A model generated the notes under the pieces. The model was not told where the DNA came from and ran no database searches. It saw nothing but the letters and a program-made list of their open reading frames with translations. Below are positions 62,690-64,000 of a stretch of 64,000 nucleotides of DNA, in pieces; the first letter of the stretch is position 1; every line of letters starts with the position of its first letter. Origin of the DNA: CAZTHL01 sp964613585. GTDB lineage: Bacteria; Pseudomonadota; Alphaproteobacteria; DSM-16000; Inquilinaceae. A program made the position numbers and the translations under genes. The stretch is from NCBI GenBank assembly GCA_964613585.1, contig CAZTHL010000002.1, positions 1 through 64,000 of the forward strand, given 5' to 3'.

Positions 62690-63157
62690 ATGGACGTGCC
62701 CACGCCGAACGAGACCGGAGCGGACATCGACGTGATGCGGGTCATGAAGATGATCCCTCACCGATATCCCATGCTGATGGTCGACCGAGTGGTCGACGTT
62801 GTCCCGGACCGGCGAGCGTTGGGCATCAAGAACGTCACCATCAACGAGAGCTATTTCCAGGGTCATTTCCCGCAGCGTCCCGTCATGCCCGGTGTGATGA
62901 TCATCGAATCGATGGCCCAGACCGCGGCTGTGCTGGTGGTCGCCACCCTCGGCGGCGAGGCGGAGAGCAAGCTCGTCTACTTCATGTCGATCGAGAACGC
63001 CCGCTTCCGGCGGCCCGTGGTGCCGGGCGACAGCTTGCAGATCCAGGTGGCCAAGCTGCAGCATCGCAAGAATGTCTGGAAATTCTCGGGCGAGGCCAAG
63101 GTCGACGACAAGGTCTGTGCCGAGGCCACCTTCGCCGCCATGATCATGGACACCTGA
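62690..63157 (+). CDS. fabZ: 3-hydroxyacyl-ACP dehydratase FabZ
   Basis: 155 residues of the hot-dog fold. PHRYPMLMVDRV, QGHFPQRPVMPGVMIIESMAQ with the catalytic H (GHFP) and E (IIESMAQ) are diagnostic. It dehydrates beta-hydroxyacyl-ACP in fatty acid synthesis and competes with lipid A enzymes for (3R)-hydroxyacyl-ACP. ATG 62690 is chosen; a TTG at 62672 would add six residues. 173 bp separate it from skp. Confidence 0.97.
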   Translation: MDVPTPNETGADIDVMRVMKMIPHRYPMLMVDRVVDVVPDRRALGIKNVTINESYFQGHFPQRPVMPGVMIIESMAQTAAVLVVATLGGEAESKLVYFMSIENARFRRPVVPGDSLQIQVAKLQHRKNVWKFSGEAKVDDKVCAEATFAAMIMDT

Positions 63158-63175
63158 GCGCGCCCTGGCCAACTG

Positions 63176-63976
63176 ATGACCAGCATCCATCCCACGGCGG
63201 TGGTCGATCCCAGGGCGCATCTCGGCAACGATGTCGAGATCGGCCCGTTCTCGGTCATTGGACCGGACGTTCGTCTCGACGACGCCGTCAAGATCATCTC
63301 GCATGGTGTGGTCGCCGGTCGCACCAGGATCGGCTCGGGAACCCGCATCTTCCCGTTCACCTCGATCGGCCATGAGCCCCAGGATCTGAAGTATGAGGGC
63401 GAGCCGTCAGAGTTGATCATCGGCTGCAACAACACGATCCGTGAGCATGTCACCGTCAATCCCGGCACTGCCGGAGGCGGCATGGTGACCCGCATCGGAG
63501 ACGGATGCCTGCTCATGGTCGGCGTCCATGTGGCCCACGACTGCCGGATCGGCAACTCGGTGGTCATGGCGAACAATGCCACCCTGGCCGGTCATGTGGT
63601 CGTCGAGGACTTCGCGGTCATCGGTGGCCTGTCCGCGATCCACCAGTTCGTCCGCATCGGCGCCCATGCGATGATTGGCGGGATGACCGGGATTGAGCAG
63701 GATGTCATTCCGTTCGGTCTGGCGATGGGCGACCGGGGCCACCTCGCCGGCCTCAATCTCGTCGGATTGAAGCGCCGGGGCTTCGACCGGGACGACATCC
63801 ACCGGCTGCGGGCGGCCTTCCGGATGCTCTTCGCGGCGACCGGGGAGATGACCGAGCGCATGGCCGCCGTCTCCAGGGAGCACGGCGACAGCCCGTTGGT
63901 CCGCCAACTCCTGGATTTTTTGGGGGCCGAAAGTGATCGTCTGGTGTTGAAGCCGCGCGCCGTCGATGGCGACTAA
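63176..63976 (+). CDS. lpxA: UDP-N-acetylglucosamine O-acyltransferase LpxA
   Basis: 266 residues, left-handed beta-helix hexapeptide repeats (AVVDPRAHLGNDVEIGPFSV) and the catalytic histidine in VGVHVAHDCRIGN. GHEPQDLKYEGE and NNTIREHVTVNPGT are family-specific. It starts lipid A synthesis. 18 bp after fabZ; overlaps lpxI by 11 bp. Confidence 0.98.
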   Translation: MTSIHPTAVVDPRAHLGNDVEIGPFSVIGPDVRLDDAVKIISHGVVAGRTRIGSGTRIFPFTSIGHEPQDLKYEGEPSELIIGCNNTIREHVTVNPGTAGGGMVTRIGDGCLLMVGVHVAHDCRIGNSVVMANNATLAGHVVVEDFAVIGGLSAIHQFVRIGAHAMIGGMTGIEQDVIPFGLAMGDRGHLAGLNLVGLKRRGFDRDDIHRLRAAFRMLFAATGEMTERMAAVSREHGDSPLVRQLLDFLGAESDRLVLKPRAVDGD

Positions 63977-64000
63977 GCTTGCGATCATCGCCGGCGGCGG
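63966..64000 (+). CDS. lpxI: Start of UDP-2,3-diacylglucosamine hydrolase LpxI (cut by window edge)
   Basis: Only 11 codons are visible: MATKLAIIAGG, followed by G. LAIIAGGG is the conserved N-terminus of LpxI, the LpxH replacement of alphaproteobacteria, and lpxI follows lpxA in that class. The start overlaps lpxA by 11 bp. Confidence 0.75.
   Translation, partial: MATKLAIIAGG

Overview
The window is GC-rich chromosomal DNA from an alphaproteobacterium. Gene content and order fit the Rhodospirillales/Geminicoccales side of the class: ispB divergent from DUF2007-methyltransferase-S49 peptidase-glyQ-glyS-ppdK, and a right-hand block proS...lolC-lolD...dnaE-rpsB-tsf-pyrH-frr-uppS-cdsA-dxr-rseP-bamA-skp-fabZ-lpxA-lpxI. 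The placement rests on gene order and protein resemblance only; no 16S gene is present.

Layout. 1-3.1 kb (minus): a branched-chain/amide-type ABC uptake system, with a fused LivH-LivM permease cut by the left edge and its binding protein. 3.3-4.1 kb (plus): a secreted PHB-depolymerase-like esterase. 4.2-15.1 kb (minus): a collinear metabolic cluster of GH63 glucosidase, SDR, GMC oxidoreductase, exported tandem VOC protein, DoxX-NDH-2 fusion, MFS transporter and acyl-CoA dehydrogenase. 15.3-23.5 kb (minus): ppdK, glyS, glyQ, a small zinc-ribbon membrane protein, S49 peptidase, tRNA-modification-type methyltransferase and DUF2007. 23.6-24.8 kb (plus): ispB and a promoter plus tRNA-Pro(CGG). 25.2-31.2 kb (minus): small proteins and a Gld-type ABC exporter (ATPase, permease, GldG-like, DUF4340).

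31.6-44 kb is mostly plus: an amidoligase/C26 glutamine-amidohydrolase pair, ygfZ (minus), a GT9 glycosyltransferase with pyrC, an EF-hand/ECF-sigma/anti-sigma/metal-sensor operon, acuI, an exported hypothetical protein, proS and lolC-lolD. 44-48.6 kb is an accessory insertion: a heme-motif chemoreceptor, satP and an orphan binding protein. 48.7-64 kb holds dnaE and then the translation/isoprenoid/outer-membrane/lipid A operon, running off the right edge in lpxI.

The most notable points are a three-copy dispersed palindromic element whose first bases are the stop codon of the gene in front of it; the amidoligase-GATase pair preceded by tandem palindromes; the DoxX-NDH-2 and LivH-LivM fusions; and the absence of lpxD from its usual place between skp and fabZ.
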